Source: an uncultured Hyphomicrobiales bacterium
GTDB lineage: Bacteria > Pseudomonadota > Alphaproteobacteria > Rhizobiales > Beijerinckiaceae
NCBI GenBank assembly: GCA_903932565.1
Contig: CAIZGQ010000306.1
Span: 1-6,434, forward strand
Direction: 5' to 3'
Length of the DNA stretch: 6,434 nucleotides
This document shows, one piece after another, positions 5,993 through 6,434 of the stretch (positions are counted from its first letter, which is position 1; each line of letters begins with the position of its first letter). The notes beneath the pieces are model-generated. The model saw only the letters and a program-made list of their open reading frames with translations. It had not been told where the DNA came from and made no database searches. Position numbers and translations under genes: made by a program.

Positions 5993-6355
5993 GTGCTGTC
6001 TTCTTTGAATTCGTTATCAGAACTGCGTCTGGCGTTCGCGCAGTGTGAAAAGAAAATCTTCAAGACTCCAACGCAAATTTCGTTGGAAATAATCCTCTTC
6101 ATAAAATCAAATGGCGACAAAGTTGCCATGCGCGAAATTTTCAAGAACATCCCATCCACAGCGCAGACTATTAACGTCCACCTGGTTGCGCTGAAGAAGG
6201 CCGAGATGATCGAATATTCGAATTCAGAAACGGATTTGCGCCAGAAATACGTGCTGCTGACACCGAAATCCAATCAGCTTTTGGTTGATTACTTGAATGA
6301 GATCAAAACGCCGCTCAGAGAATTTGTTGGCAAAGCCAACGTTCTTCTGAAATAG
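5993..6355 (+). CDS. Small winged-helix (MarR-like) DNA-binding protein, function unknown
   Basis: With GTG 5993 as start the product has 120 residues. Residues 30-39 (SLEIILFIKS), 45-53 and 55-72 (STAQTINVHLVALKKAEMIE) look like the three helices of a winged helix-turn-helix, the last being the recognition helix. Residues 73-90 (YSNSETDLRQKYVLLT) fit the beta wing, and a C-terminal helix follows. This is typical of small MarR-like or ArsR-like regulators; no metal or ligand motif is evident, so the signal is unknown. TTG 5927 would add 22 residues (MVYEIFPTICTLQFTRDERRDC), which look unlike the fold. The gene is more AT-rich than secA and nadQ and uses codons such as ATA, TTA and AAA more often, consistent with acquisition by transfer. 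It has no close partner in the window. Confidence 0.7.
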   Translation: MLSSLNSLSELRLAFAQCEKKIFKTPTQISLEIILFIKSNGDKVAMREIFKNIPSTAQTINVHLVALKKAEMIEYSNSETDLRQKYVLLTPKSNQLLVDYLNEIKTPLREFVGKANVLLK

Positions 6356-6434
6356 GCCGCGCCTCATGTGTTGTACGGTCAAGCAGGCATAAATTCGCAG
6401 TTTATACGTGCGGTCGCCAAAAGAGCCTAGCATC
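6356..6434. other. Downstream flank, no gene seen
   Basis: The only structure is a weak AT hairpin, ATAAA (6389-6393) and TTTAT (6401-6405), without a T-run. A minus-strand frame crosses the region into the winged-helix gene but resembles nothing known. Confidence 0.5.

Overview
The window looks like a chromosomal segment of an alphaproteobacterium, most likely in the Rhizobiales/Hyphomicrobiales. The evidence is a GC-rich coding style, an alphaproteobacterial-type SecA with a C-terminal zinc-binding tail, and a NadQ-type (COG4111-like) Nudix/winged-helix regulator of the kind described in Rhizobiales. I cannot fix the genus from the sequence.

Positions 1-2299 hold a tight + strand gene run. 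First is the possible C-terminal tail of an upstream gene, ending in a GTGA overlap. It is followed by an HD-domain phosphohydrolase (35-649), a small cysteine-dependent protein phosphatase with an HCWAGVSRS loop (667-1179) and a NadQ-like regulator (1190-2299). Gaps are 17 and 10 bases, so these are probably one operon. The regulator is expected to control NAD biosynthesis genes that lie outside the window; the job of the two phosphatases beside it is not established.

Positions 2300-2512 are a leader region before secA. It contains a good sigma70-type promoter candidate, a short hairpin, and three evenly spaced copies of a complementary hexamer that could form alternative hairpins. secA (2513-5350, 945 residues) is intact and has all its motor motifs. 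It encodes the ATPase that drives preproteins through SecYEG.

Positions 5351-5992 are a gene-poor stretch of about 640 bases, with more AT than the genes before it. It begins with terminator-like hairpins behind secA, continues with a series of perfect-stem hairpins (5553-5692) and overlapping AGATAA/TTATCT palindromes, and ends in an AT-rich promoter-like region. The last gene (5993-6355) is a small orphan winged-helix protein, more AT-rich than its neighbours and perhaps acquired. Positions 6356-6434 show no gene.

Most of the window is ordinary core genome. The points most worth a second look are the HD/phosphatase/NadQ grouping, the possible alternative folding of the secA leader, and the structured intergenic region with repeated half-sites that also appear in front of the winged-helix gene. 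I see no CRISPR array, insertion sequence, tRNA or rRNA.
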